The notes under the pieces are model-generated. The model had not been told where the DNA came from. It saw only the letters and a program-made list of their open reading frames with translations, and searched no databases. From assembly GCA_018466975.1 (NCBI GenBank), contig CM031555.1, positions 2,294,001 to 2,358,000 on the forward strand: 64,000 bases of DNA, given 5' to 3'. Below are positions 44,868 to 54,955 of this stretch, one piece after another; within the stretch, counting starts at the first letter, position 1; every line of letters begins with the position of its first letter. The position numbers were made by a program, and so were the translations under genes. This stretch comes from Sparassis latifolia. Taxonomy: Eukaryota; Basidiomycota; Agaricomycetes; Polyporales; Sparassidaceae.

Positions 44868-47800
44868 TCAAGACTGACCAAGTAGACTATTGAGTGCCCT
44901 TTGGACATCGTATGCATTGTTCTCCAACGCCATTACCGCTTGCGTCCTGCTGAAGCCCATACCGCAGAGCTGTTTGACCGCTTCAACGTCGTCGTCAACC
45001 GCTGGAGTAGGCTCCTCCACCAGCGCCTGATGACTCAATGGTACAGGAGGAGCAGTATCATGTTTATGCTTCTTTCGTCCGAAGGGCAAGCGAATCTGGC
45101 AAACAAACAATGATTAATCCGAAGCAGTGCCCCATGACAGGATCACATACACTCAATTTAGACGTTCTGGTGCTCGGTGTCTTCTTCTCCTCCGAAGAAC
45201 CCGAATGACGAGGTTTGGGCGAGAAGTGATGCGGAGGTGGGGTCGTGTTACGTGCTGGAGAGATAGATCGCCGAGCGTGCATCTCAGGCGACATGGATCT
45301 GGGAATAGGCGACAACGGTGGTGAGGCTGATGAGAACGGCACATCGGTTCTGCCTTGCGAGGGTAATCCGCCATTCGACTGGTGGGATTCAGCCCCGAAC
45401 GAAGTATCCAAAGCCAAGGCTTCAGACAAATGTCCTCCGAACGCGTCGTCAAACGAGATGACATGAGAAGCATTACTGGGACCAGATTGACTCGACGTAA
45501 CCTGACTGTCCGTTGTTCCGGCTGCCGCACCAAAAGCATCATCGAAAGACAATGGTCTCGTCTCCGGTGCTTTGTGAGTCGGCGCTTGAGGGAAAGGCAA
45601 CGGCTCCACAGACGGAGGCGCTGGTGCTGGTGCCGACACATTACTGCTGGGTTGCGACATGAAGATGCTATCGAAAGCACCCTTTTGGGGAGTAGCGACA
45701 GTGGGGAGAGTAGATCCGTTGGCAGCATGTGGAGGACTCGATGCAGCGGTCGCCGCGGCGAAATCAAAATTGTCGTCGAAGGCAGAGTCGAAGGTGAACT
45801 GTGAAAATCGAGACGGCACACCCGTGCTTACACTACCGGATAAATTCCCCATGGCCTCGTCAAAATCGCTGACTCCAGCTGCTGCCTCCGTCGCTGTGGC
45901 TGCACCATTTGATTTCGGCTTCTCTACCGCTGGCACAGCTTGAGCAACTGGAGATTCATGGGCTGTGAGCTGGGAAGCGAACGGAGCACCAAAGGCGTCG
46001 TGAACTGACGAAGGGGATGCTGCAGCTGCAGCATGAGTTGATGGGGATGGGGAAACGGGCGCCGAAGTTTCGACTGTCATCGCCCCGAATGGGTCCTCAA
46101 CAACTGAAGATATAGGAGGGGCAGTCGGCTGTGACGACCCGCTTGTCTCACGCCCCGTCGACAATTTGGCCTTAACAGCTGAAAGAGGTTGATTATCTTC
46201 AGCTTCACTTTCACTATCCGACTCGTCGACCTCCAACTCCTTTAGCTGGTGGTCCAGATCGGTATGCTTCTCGTGGTGGGTTGCTGTAGGTGGAGGTTGA
46301 TCGGCAGGTTGAGGTGCTGGAGGGTATGGCGCAGTTGCAACGTCCACCAAAGGCGAGTGCACGGTCGCAGCATCTGTGGACTCTCCAGGTACGAAACCAA
46401 TGGCACCAGAAGCTGTGGTCGGTGGTGTCGCAAACATGTCAGTGTCGGTGGGAGATATCAAGTCCAATTCACCATTAGACGTGGGGGCAGCATGTTCAAC
46501 CTCGGCGGGGGTGACCTCTGTCTCGACGGGCGGTGGCATCGGAGGCGCAACGCTCGCCTCCGCCGTCCCGAAAGCTTGGTCGAAGTGGAAAGGGTTGGCC
46601 ACCGGAGGAGATGCAACTGCTTCTAGCGCGTTAACAACTGTAGAGGGAGTAGGCAGCAGGGCAGCGTTAGCAAACGGAAGGAACGGAGATTGTGACTGCG
46701 ATCCGGAAGCCATGGAGACCCTCTCGAAAGGGTTGGTACTTTTGTTGCCAGTGCTCATGGGCGATATAGGTGCAGAGAGGTCTGGGGTGACCGGAAGAGG
46801 ATGCGCAGCCGCAATAGCCACAATGTCGGGACTTGGGGAGGTTGCTCCTTCATGACCATTGGTCATGGTTGCTGGCACTTCCTTGGCAAGTTCCGCTTCG
46901 GCCTCCTCTCGCTCCGTCGTAGCTTCGCGCACGTCGTTTTGCGCCTCTGCCATCTCTCTCTCCACCTTGAGTCTTTCCGCCTCCCTGGTGGCCAACTGCT
47001 TCTTGGCAATTGCGAGTAAACCTTTCTGCTGCTTGGCGTCCTTTTTAGCCTTCTCAACCTCAGACTTCAGGGTCTCCACTTGCGTTCCCACTTCCGTCAT
47101 CTTACGCTGAAGCTCCCGAACTTCTTCTTTGTCACGTAAGAATGCACCTTCAATTTCTACCTTCTCCACCCGCACTGCACTCAAGTCACTCTCAGAGTGA
47201 ATGATATCTTCTCTGGCCTTCTGGATTTCGGATGCCTGGGTCGTGAACCTCTCCCGAAGGGTATTCAGCAAGCGGGTCTCCGTCTCGTACGCCGCCTTTG
47301 CGGACGATAACTGCGTCTGCAAAGAGGAGAGCTGCGCAGCTTGTTCTGCAAGTGTGCGCTCCACATTTTCGCGTTCGCTCTTGGCAATGTCCACGAATCT
47401 GTTAGTGGATGCGAGCTGGTTCGTGAGATTGCCAATCTCAGCCGACTGATCATGGAGAGCAGGCGAGCTAGTCGTATGCTCGTCATCGTCTCCTAATAAA
47501 TCCTTGTGCACTGCCACTACACAGCAAATATTAGATGATTAATTCAAACAGACATTGGTGTGAATCGAACGCTCACGGGTAGGGCCTGCGAAGGTTGAGC
47601 TGGTGAAAGGATCGGAAACTCCGATGGTGTAGGCCCGCTGCGGGGAAGAAGCCATGGTAGAGCGAGGCGACATTGTCCCAGTCGCTTGCGGCTGCAGTGT
47701 GGGGTGAGGATGTTGAGGCGCCGTGGCAGAAGGTGGAGGAGAATCGTCCCAGAGCAGGTCCCGAATTGACTCCGAAACAAGGAGTTGAGAAGGAGCAGCT

Positions 47801-49218
47801 GATCCTGTAGCCTGAGCGCGCATCGATGGTGGGACAAGAGTTGTTGGAATCGATGAAGGGATTTCCTTTCCGCTGAGTTTACTTTGAATCAAATGCATCG
47901 CAACAGCGAACCCATCTCGCGTGAGTCGACCGTCATTATTGAGATCAGCCAAGTCCCTACGGCATAGGGTTCAATGATGGATGTGTGCGCAGAGTCTTAT
48001 GCGAAATGGAACGTACCAAACTTGTGCAAGAACATCTTCAGGCAGTTTCGACTGCAACATAAAAGGCACAGCAACATCGCCTTCAATATATCCCCTCTTC
48101 TGCGTATCAAGACCATCGAACAACTTGTCTGCACTTGCTTTCTCCGAGGGTGTCACGTCCCAATGTTGAGCCAAGCCGGTACCCTGACGCTGTACAAACG
48201 GGAACGCAGGAGTGGTGTTAGACAAGACCGACCGAACAGGTAGCGATGGGGCTGTGGGGGTCGACCGCATCTGACCAGTCATCTGCGGTTGAATTGCAGA
48301 ACTGGATCCAGTGAATTGCGGGATGATCGTACTCATAGGACGACCAGAGAAGCTACTCAACCCTGCAGAACCAAGTGATCCACTCTCACCAGTAGCGTGA
48401 GAAGTGACAGCACCACCCGCCTGCTCGTACAGTACTGGGGGTAACACGGGCGGTATAGTCTGAAGCTGCCCCGACATAGAAGCCTGGATCAGGTACATTG
48501 CGACGGTGAAATCCGCCGCATCAAGACAACCACGATTCTTCGTATCAGCGAGATTCCTAAGCGGAAAGGGGAGTCAAAAAATGCTTAGGCCGAGAGACAT
48601 AGCGTACCAAATCTGCGAGAGCTTATCCACGGGTAACTTGGACCTGACGAACACATCTCGCGCCTTTTCGCCTGGATCGAGAGACAGTCAGATTAATAAA
48701 AACGAAGCAAAATCGACATACCACTCAGCAGGCCGGAGATCGGACCACAGCCTAGAAAGAGTCTCATGAACTTAGCCTTGTCTTGCGGGGTGAGGGGTGG
48801 CAGTCCCGGGGGTGGTGACTTGCTCGACGGGATACCTGTGCTCTGTTGAACAACAGGCGGTGTAAGGCCCTCAATAGTAGGAACAGGACCAGCTGTAACG
48901 ACGCGTTTCGTGACAGAGCATCATGCGAAATGGTTTGGACACACGTCTGTTGACCATTGCCTCCGTGACTTTCTCGCCCCTCTGTGCATGTCCGAGTAAA
49001 CGAACAGCAATCGCAACGCCCTTTCGGGTGAGAACGCCATTATTATCTTCATCGGCAATACTCCAGACCTCTGCAAGGACGGTGGGGAGGAGCTTGGAAC
49101 CGCTGAATATCTTGACCGCAGCATCACCAGTAACGACACCAAGCTTCTGGGTGTCGGCCTGAGCAAATATCTGGTTGACGAGGGCAACCTCCTGGGGAGA
49201 AGGACTGAACTTGGACAT
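44868..49218 (-). CDS. EDE1: EH-domain endocytic scaffold Ede1 (Eps15 homologue)
   Basis: Ede1 is an early-arriving protein at clathrin endocytic sites. The start [20 protein letters not shown] opens EH1 ([18 protein letters not shown]). EH2 follows ([40 protein letters not shown]) and then EH3 ([40 protein letters not shown]). A long coiled coil lies at about 46900-47470 (for example [20 protein letters not shown]), then a disordered Pro/Ser/Ala-rich tail with NPF tripeptides ([17 protein letters not shown]) and repeated FDDAFG motifs. The C-terminal UBA domain is [20 protein letters not shown] with stop at 44868-44870. Domain order matches yeast Ede1. A separate gene with EH domains lies 6 kb away. 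Confidence 0.95.
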
Positions 49219-49510
49219 GCCGTGTCTGCTGCGACCGACGTCGAGGAAGTGCGACGAAAGTGAGATGTATTCCGGCTCTGACCGCGAGTCGCTGACGGCT
49301 GCGCCCCGCAGGGTCCGTCATCATGCTTATGTCAGCTTGTTTTCCTGTTATGGCCGTCATTGTAAGCGATGACGCACGTGACTTTTCTCTGAACGCGCTC
49401 CAAGGTTGAGCGCCGACCAGCCAACCGTCCACTTCAACGACCACCATCGCGGTGTCGGCTCATCTTCCGTGTTCTAGCCCGATCTTTTCGTATTCTCTAT
49501 AATATTTGCC
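49219..49510. promoter_or_regulatory. Divergent promoter region (Ede1 / Ubc11)
   Basis: 292 bases separate the divergent start codons. A tgacgcacgtgac stretch lies near 49370. Function as a shared promoter is inferred from position only. Confidence 0.5.
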
Positions 49511-50433
49511 ATGATGGATCAAGTCAGTGTGTCTCTCGCGCCTTCGCGTAATACCCAAAAGGCAGCCATGCCAGGGTCCTCTGGCGAGAGTGCTGGGAGT
49601 GTCACGAAACGGTGAGGTTGCTAATCCCCCAAGGGTTACCGTACTACGTAGCTGACACGGACGCAGGCTAAGTAACGAACTCATGACCTTGATGGTGAGT
49701 GGATTCTAGAGTCAATCTTGAATTATCGTCTGAGCTGTCCTAGATGTCTTCCTCACCCGGGATTGTAAGTCTGGCTCCATCCTTGTGATCTCGATACATG
49801 TATTCACAACGAGTTATGAGACTGCATTTCCCAAATCCGACGCCAATCTGTTTGAATGGGCAGGCAGGATAGAAGGCCCAGCGGGCACTGTACGTTATAT
49901 GTCCTCTACTCATGCTTAATATTTTACTTCTATGATGTGAGTCAGATATACGCTGGCCTCACGTTTAAGATTTCCATCTACTTCCCTCCGAATTACCCAT
50001 ACGCTGCTCCCACAATCAAATTCGATACACCTTGCTTTCACCCGAACGTCGATCTCGTTGGCGGAGCAATATGTCTAGACATCCTGCAGGCAAATTGCGT
50101 CTCATGCAGATTGACTTCTTCACCGCTAACTTTGATACAGGATAAATGGTCGGCTGTGTACAGCGTGCAGACCATCCTTCTGTCTCTGCAGTCTCTCCTA
50201 GGCGGTGCGCCACACATTCAGATCCATCAAATTACGTCCTAAATTTCAACTTCTAATTCATAGAGCCAAATAACGCTTCACCCCTTAACCCTGATGCTGC
50301 AAATTTGTGGGACTCACCAGAAGGCATGTTGTCGAAGATCGGCGCGCTGTGTCATTGCTGACAACTTCCATTAGAGTTCAGAACACAGCTCATGAAGCAT
50401 TACCGTCCGGTGAATGAAGAACCTACTGCGTAG
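49511..50433 (+). CDS. UBC11: Ubiquitin-conjugating enzyme E2-C (UBE2C/Ubc11)
   Basis: This is the E2 that starts ubiquitin chains on APC/C substrates. A variable N-terminal extension ([20 protein letters not shown]) precedes the UBC fold: [60 protein letters not shown]. The HPN motif is in [10 protein letters not shown] and the catalytic Cys in GGAICLDIL, then [20 protein letters not shown] and [27 protein letters not shown] between the first helix and strand is characteristic of UBE2C. About eight very short exons; the last intron (50324-50374) uses a GC donor. Stop at 50431-50433. Confidence 0.95.
50324..50374 (+). other. UBC11: GC-AG intron in Ubc11
   Basis: The exon ending ...DSP plus codon GAA and one G is followed by GCATGT instead of GT, and the acceptor is attag. 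Splicing at these 51 bases makes a GAG codon and continues in frame to [18 protein letters not shown]. No GT donor nearby keeps the conserved frame. Confidence 0.7.
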
Positions 50434-51067
50434 TTGGTCTCTTGTACCCATGAGTATGCATTGATATTCCTTTGTCGAGTTCCTCCATGCCATTTTTCGT
50501 GATGACCTTAGTATATGGGACATTAAACCACCACTGGATTTTTTGCATATTATGTTGTACGTAGAACTTTCAAACCTCAGGTCTATAGGCGATCAGTGAG
50601 TGAAGTTTGAGTGCCAGCGTATGGTCGCTGAGTAGGTACAGTACATACTTGTTGAGAAGAGTGAGCCGTTTAATTTGATAGCCGCAGTGTTTACGTTCTA
50701 AGGAAAGCTGTGTCGGTTACGTAACAGTTGCGACTTGACAGCGCTCGTTTCAGCGACAGCACCTTGACCTGGTCGATTTACACCTCGTCCCGTCGCTGCT
50801 TTTCTTGTATACTATTCGTTCACTGCAGGTTTGCTGTCGGTTGATCCGATTGCTTCGTTGTCGCTTTCTTTTCCAGCTCGAGCCTCCACAAGCCATTCAC
50901 ATCCCTTTGGCAGAAGTGCCGATCGCTCGAGACAATCCACTTTACGATTCAAGCCGGTGGGTTATCATGAAGTCTGCCGTTAACAATCAAGTATCTGACC
51001 GAATCTGTGGTATTAGCCCTTGATTAGACCTTGTGTTCACGCCTCGCAATACTTCGCCGCCGTTGTT
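50434..51067. other. Intergenic region
   Basis: About 630 bases: Ubc11 3' flank and the promoter of the small orphan gene. A cttgtatact element lies near 50801-50810. Nothing else is seen. Confidence 0.45.
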
Positions 51068-51511
51068 ATGCCTCGCCGTCTCCCTCCCACACCTCTTCGA
51101 CTCGTGTCTGGACCCCTGCCGTCCAGGGGAAGGCCAAAGCACACGCTCCCTTCTCTTCCCCGCCCCATATTCCATCCCTCAGCGCAAATTACACGGGGTC
51201 CGACTCCGCGCGCGCGCGCACTTCCATCTGAAATCGACGAAATTCGCCCTCGCGTGACGCATGGCCAATTCCCGCCTCTTATTCTCCCCATCGAGCGAGC
51301 GTCTAGAAGCGGGGAGAGTTCACCAACGTCGGCAGGGTCGTGGTCCAGCGGGAAGCGGTCACGATCATCATCCAGATCGCGCTCAACCTCGCCGGAGCGG
51401 GTTTTGCGTGGCCCTTGGGACCATTCATCCTCCATTCATGTGCCATTCGACGTCGAAGCTGTTTTGGCTCCTCCGAGGCCGGTTGCTATCAATCCCACAC
51501 CGGTGTGGTGA
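51068..51511 (+). CDS. Small basic Pro/Arg/Ser-rich orphan protein
   Basis: A single exon encodes 147 residues from the ATG at 51068 (MPRRLPPTPLRLVSGPLPSR). The composition is strongly Pro, Arg and Ser rich, with an SR-like run (GKRSRSSSRSRSTSPERV) and then a better-structured, conserved-looking C-terminus (LRGPWDHSSSIHVPFDVEAV). No signal peptide or membrane segment is seen. I do not recognise the family. That it is a gene is inferred from length, codon use and a pyrimidine-rich upstream region; a nuclear or RNA-linked role is only suggested by the SR run. Confidence 0.55.
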   Translation: MPRRLPPTPLRLVSGPLPSRGRPKHTLPSLPRPIFHPSAQITRGPTPRARALPSEIDEIRPRVTHGQFPPLILPIERASRSGESSPTSAGSWSSGKRSRSSSRSRSTSPERVLRGPWDHSSSIHVPFDVEAVLAPPRPVAINPTPVW

Positions 51512-51973
51512 GCGATACCGGATTTATTTCGCATGACGGGTGTTCACTCATCGGTCAAAGGTTGTAGAGTGGCCGTGGTAGTGTATGGAACTCAATTGCC
51601 GAGTGCTTGCGTTGACCGCTAGTACTCCTTGTTATATCTTTTACTTTAATTGAAAGCAGCGATGACCTAAACATAAGAGACTGAGTTACTCCCATGAATG
51701 TTGCTTCTCAAGGTGAACGCAGTAGGATCCGTTGGTATATCCAATGACTGCATCGACGAGTGTAGAACCCTCTCTCAGGCAGTCCGTAGTCGTTCTGCTT
51801 AGTAGCTGACGCGGAAAAGTAGTACACACCCATGAAGGAATATTGGTACATATCTCGACCGTTCGCCAGCTGGAATACGGCATATAATAGATGGCAACCA
51901 GTGTCGGATACGTCGGATCTGCTTATACGGGTGATCAGGGTGATCACAGACTCGTAGGGTTGCCCACTTCTTG
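51512..51973. other. Intergenic region between convergent genes
   Basis: About 460 bases between the orphan gene and Tma7. The minus-strand frame is open but only as read-through beyond the Tma7 intron. No gene is seen. Confidence 0.5.
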
Positions 51974-52387
51974 CTACTTCTTGCCCGACCTTAACAGAAC
52001 TGTCAGTAAATAATGACGACAGGATTGAGAGAATAACGAACTTCTTAATACCTCCTCCTGGCGCCCCTCCTGTACCACGGGAACATGAGTCTTTTCGACA
52101 GCCTGTATTAACTACGAGCCAGCTTACCCTTAGAGGCTGCGGCACCATCATCAGACATCAAACTCCCATCAAATCAGATATATTCCACATACCCTTCTCA
52201 CGCGCAGCCTTCAATGCAGCCTCCTCTTGTTTCTTCCTCTCTTTGAACGCAACATCTTCTTCACCGAGCTCCTTCTTATCCTTCTTTGGAGCCTGAAGGT
52301 GTCACAGCGATTATGAAATGTATGTCTGAGCTTTGACCAGAATCTCACCTTAAGAGGCTTTGCCTTTCCACCCTGCCTGCCGGACAT
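51974..52387 (-). CDS. TMA7: Translation machinery-associated protein 7
   Basis: A tiny ribosome-associated protein (about 63 residues) conserved from yeast to humans (CCDC72). Five exons are deduced. Exon 1 encodes MSGRQGGKAKPLK. Exon 2 encodes APKKDKKELGEEDVAFKERK through AALKAAREK. A 9-base microexon (52128-52136) supplies most of ASK. Exon 4 encodes GGAPGGGIK, and exon 5 gives SGKK and the stop (51974-51976). The assembled end, KASKGGAPGGGIKKSGKK, matches the family consensus almost exactly, which fixes the splice sites. It is basic and probably unstructured in solution. The molecular function is not well known. Confidence 0.92.
52128..52136 (-). other. TMA7: 9-base microexon of Tma7
   Basis: Between a gccgcag acceptor and a gtaagct donor lie only nine bases, an in-frame unit. 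Including it gives KASKGG, the family form; skipping it would give KGG and leave the frame intact, so alternative splicing would still make protein. Confidence 0.7.
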
Positions 52388-54955
52388 CCTGAAGGCTGAT
52401 AGTGAAGGATGCAAACCGAATGGACTAAGTACTATGACAGATCACTCCGATGATCTAGTCAGTAGCTTCAAACTAAAGCTCTAGTCACGTGAGACATGAC
52501 GATCAGTGCGGCCGAATCGTCGGTAACTTCAATGAGGCGTTATGCATAAGTTGTGGAAGAAACAGAGAAACAGATGAGATTAGCTGACTACGCCAACTAC
52601 GCGGCTCAGGTACAGAAAGGCACCTCGTCAGCTACGGCTAGAGTACATATGTACTATCATTACCCCAGTTCTGCAATTGCGATTGCAACTCTGTCACCAC
52701 TCCTTCAGACCAAGCCCGATTTGCTTGAATTAAAAAAAAAATGAAAGTGCAACATATAGACTACCCCCTCCGCAACCCTCAAAATTTTCTGTGATGTTGT
52801 GTAATCCTGAGAGCGAACGCGGGGAGAGGTGTTGTTTGCCCGCCAGATTGCATTATCAGTCACACATTGTCACACCTTGCCAGGGTGCCGTTTCCTTTTT
52901 CGTTCAAACACCGCTCAGTCTCACCGGTTCTGCAATTGCAGCTCATGTTTATGCTTCTGATGGAAAATAACAAAGGTGTTTGATTTAAAATTCTCTCTGA
53001 GCATAGGGAAGACAATAAGTAGGGTACAGGTTGCAGAAAAGTATGTGCGGCATGCAGGTTTAAGGTTACAGACTCAAACACGGACGCAAAGTGCAATTGC
53101 CACCATGCGTGAATTGCTGAGCGGAGTTTCAACCTGCAAACCCTGATGTCACACCAGTCTTGCAATCGGCATTTGGTGGGTTCTAGGACATAGAACATCA
53201 TGTCTCCTACCTATTTTTTGTGCCGGTTGAGGAGATTTAGTGACCTTCTACCACTGTGCGAATTATTTCTTCAAATTTTGTGCAGGAAATCAGCCAGGAA
53301 AGCAGACTAGCTCTGCAAAGCAGTAATTCTCACTTTTGTGGCACATTCTCTTCATATACGGTACGTCAAAATTGCATCCAAGGCATACAGGATGATGTGA
53401 GTTCAGTACATTTTTTTCATGATTTGTGCTACAGCGGAATGAGGTGGAATCGCGAAATTGACCCGATTGCACAACCGGGGTAACGACATCAGCAAAAACG
53501 GGAAAATATTATATAAGGTTACACCGGTTACATCGGGGTATAGTGGGCGTCGTGTAAGTTACAACGGGCTAGTAACATTAACGCCAATTTCTAGTCAAAA
53601 TAAAAGTAGCAGAGGTCTATAAAGAGGATTACATAGTACAGAAATTGATACACAAGTTACAATTAAAATACACATTGTGGGAGAGTTGTCGTGCAATGTA
53701 ACCCACGGAAATGGTTGCTCACCGAGTTGTGAAGTCGGAAGAATTTCTAGACACCTACATAAGCCTACATAGGATGTTGTAAGGGACGCCTGTTGGGCGC
53801 CTACTCGCGCTTTGCGAACGCGCTCCGAGTTTGCTCTTCCGTCGTTTCAGGCCCCCGAATACCGCACCAAATGCATGCATTAACGCAAAGCTTTCGTCCA
53901 GGCCCTCACAGCGAAAAGATCCGAAGCCGTTTCGAGACAATGTCTGAGGCAAGTCTGAGGCTAATCTCGACACACCGCGACTACCGTCCGCCGATAATTC
54001 TCGCCACCCTCACTTGCATATAAATTTGCAGCCTCTCCTGGTTCAGCACCTCTCAGGTGAGTGCCTTTACATGCGGCTAACTTGGTATCTATATTGCACA
54101 GATCTACCGGGTGTGTCGTTCCAAGCGGTTTGATTGGGCACTCGTCGCTGCTGCTGCGGCGACATGCAGTCCGTTCTATGTCAAGCTCTATTGTTATATG
54201 TCCACGTCTGAAGCAAGTTGATTTTTAGTGTTGTTCATTATCGCGCTTTGATGGGCATACGGGTTTTGGTGCGGTGAGTCGGCCTAACTAGGTCTGATGA
54301 AGAGCACTCTGTATGCCTTGTACCGTAGCAGTAACAATAATATATTGTGACATAATTTAAAATACTCCCGCTATTGAGAATTATGAGACCGATCTGAACG
54401 AATCAGTTTCGGTCTGTTTAGGATGGTCTGTGCCTACGTGGTACACTAAATTTTGTACGAAATTATATGAGCTTCATAACCTGAAAAATTCTTCAAGAGT
54501 TTATAACTAATTATACCAGTTGGCAACTCTGCAATTTGGCTCAGGTTTACGATGCAATGTATTCCTTGGTGAAAAAATTCCGCAAGTTACATGGAATTAC
54601 GCCTTTATAATCTCTTTGGAGAAAATTCCCGTTTTTGCTGATGGATAGTATCGTGATCAGATGACGATCAGGCGACTTCCATTTGAGGTTGGTTTCTCCC
54701 TCTTATGGTAAATGTGAAGCTTTGAAGGATGGACCATGTGAAGGGTGAGTTGGTTGGCGTTCCGATCGTATGGTTGGCATGTTAGCCTCTCGTCGTTCCT
54801 GTCTCGATTCAGCTTTCAAGATACCCTTCGTCCCAACCACGGGATATTGACTGCCTGCCAAGACGCAACCACATTCTCTATACCTGGTCCTCTCCTTACA
54901 TTCGTCATTCTTTTGAGCACAATAGATCACTCGTCGTATTCGCCCGACTCGAGTG
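52388..54955. other. 2.6-kb gene-free, AT-rich region
   Basis: No coding sequence is recognised on either strand. It holds a short A run (52733-52741), several tgcaattg-containing motifs (near 52675, 52932 and 53093), and an 18-base inverted repeat pair bounding 53487-54643. The last part is the amylase promoter. It could be a decayed mobile element insertion. Confidence 0.5.
53487..54643. mobile_element. Possible non-autonomous element bounded by 18-bp terminal inverted repeats
   Basis: Bases 53487-53504 (catcagcaaaaacgggaa) are perfectly inverted at 54626-54643, enclosing about 1.16 kb of AT-rich non-coding DNA. Size and lack of coding sequence fit a MITE-like or deleted DNA transposon. 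No target-site duplication is obvious at the borders, so the call is tentative. Confidence 0.35.

Noticed and set aside
45064..47517. Apparent single 817-codon gene with a C-terminal extension
   Set aside because: This is the large exon of Ede1; its last residues are read-through into an intron, and the gene continues to the UBA domain at 44868 and, at the 5' side, to 49218.
47555..47590. Another B-box-like GTTCGATTC on the minus strand
   Set aside because: It lies within an Ede1 intron without the rest of a tRNA cloverleaf.
1..50433. Cdc27 (APC/C subunit) and UBE2C (APC/C E2) in the same window as a functional cluster
   Set aside because: They lie about 49 kb apart with many unrelated genes between; co-location is most likely coincidence.
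51708..52151. Minus-strand frame of 147 codons after Tma7 exon 4
   Set aside because: It is intron read-through: the consensus Tma7 ending is obtained by splicing, which leaves a stop at 51974.
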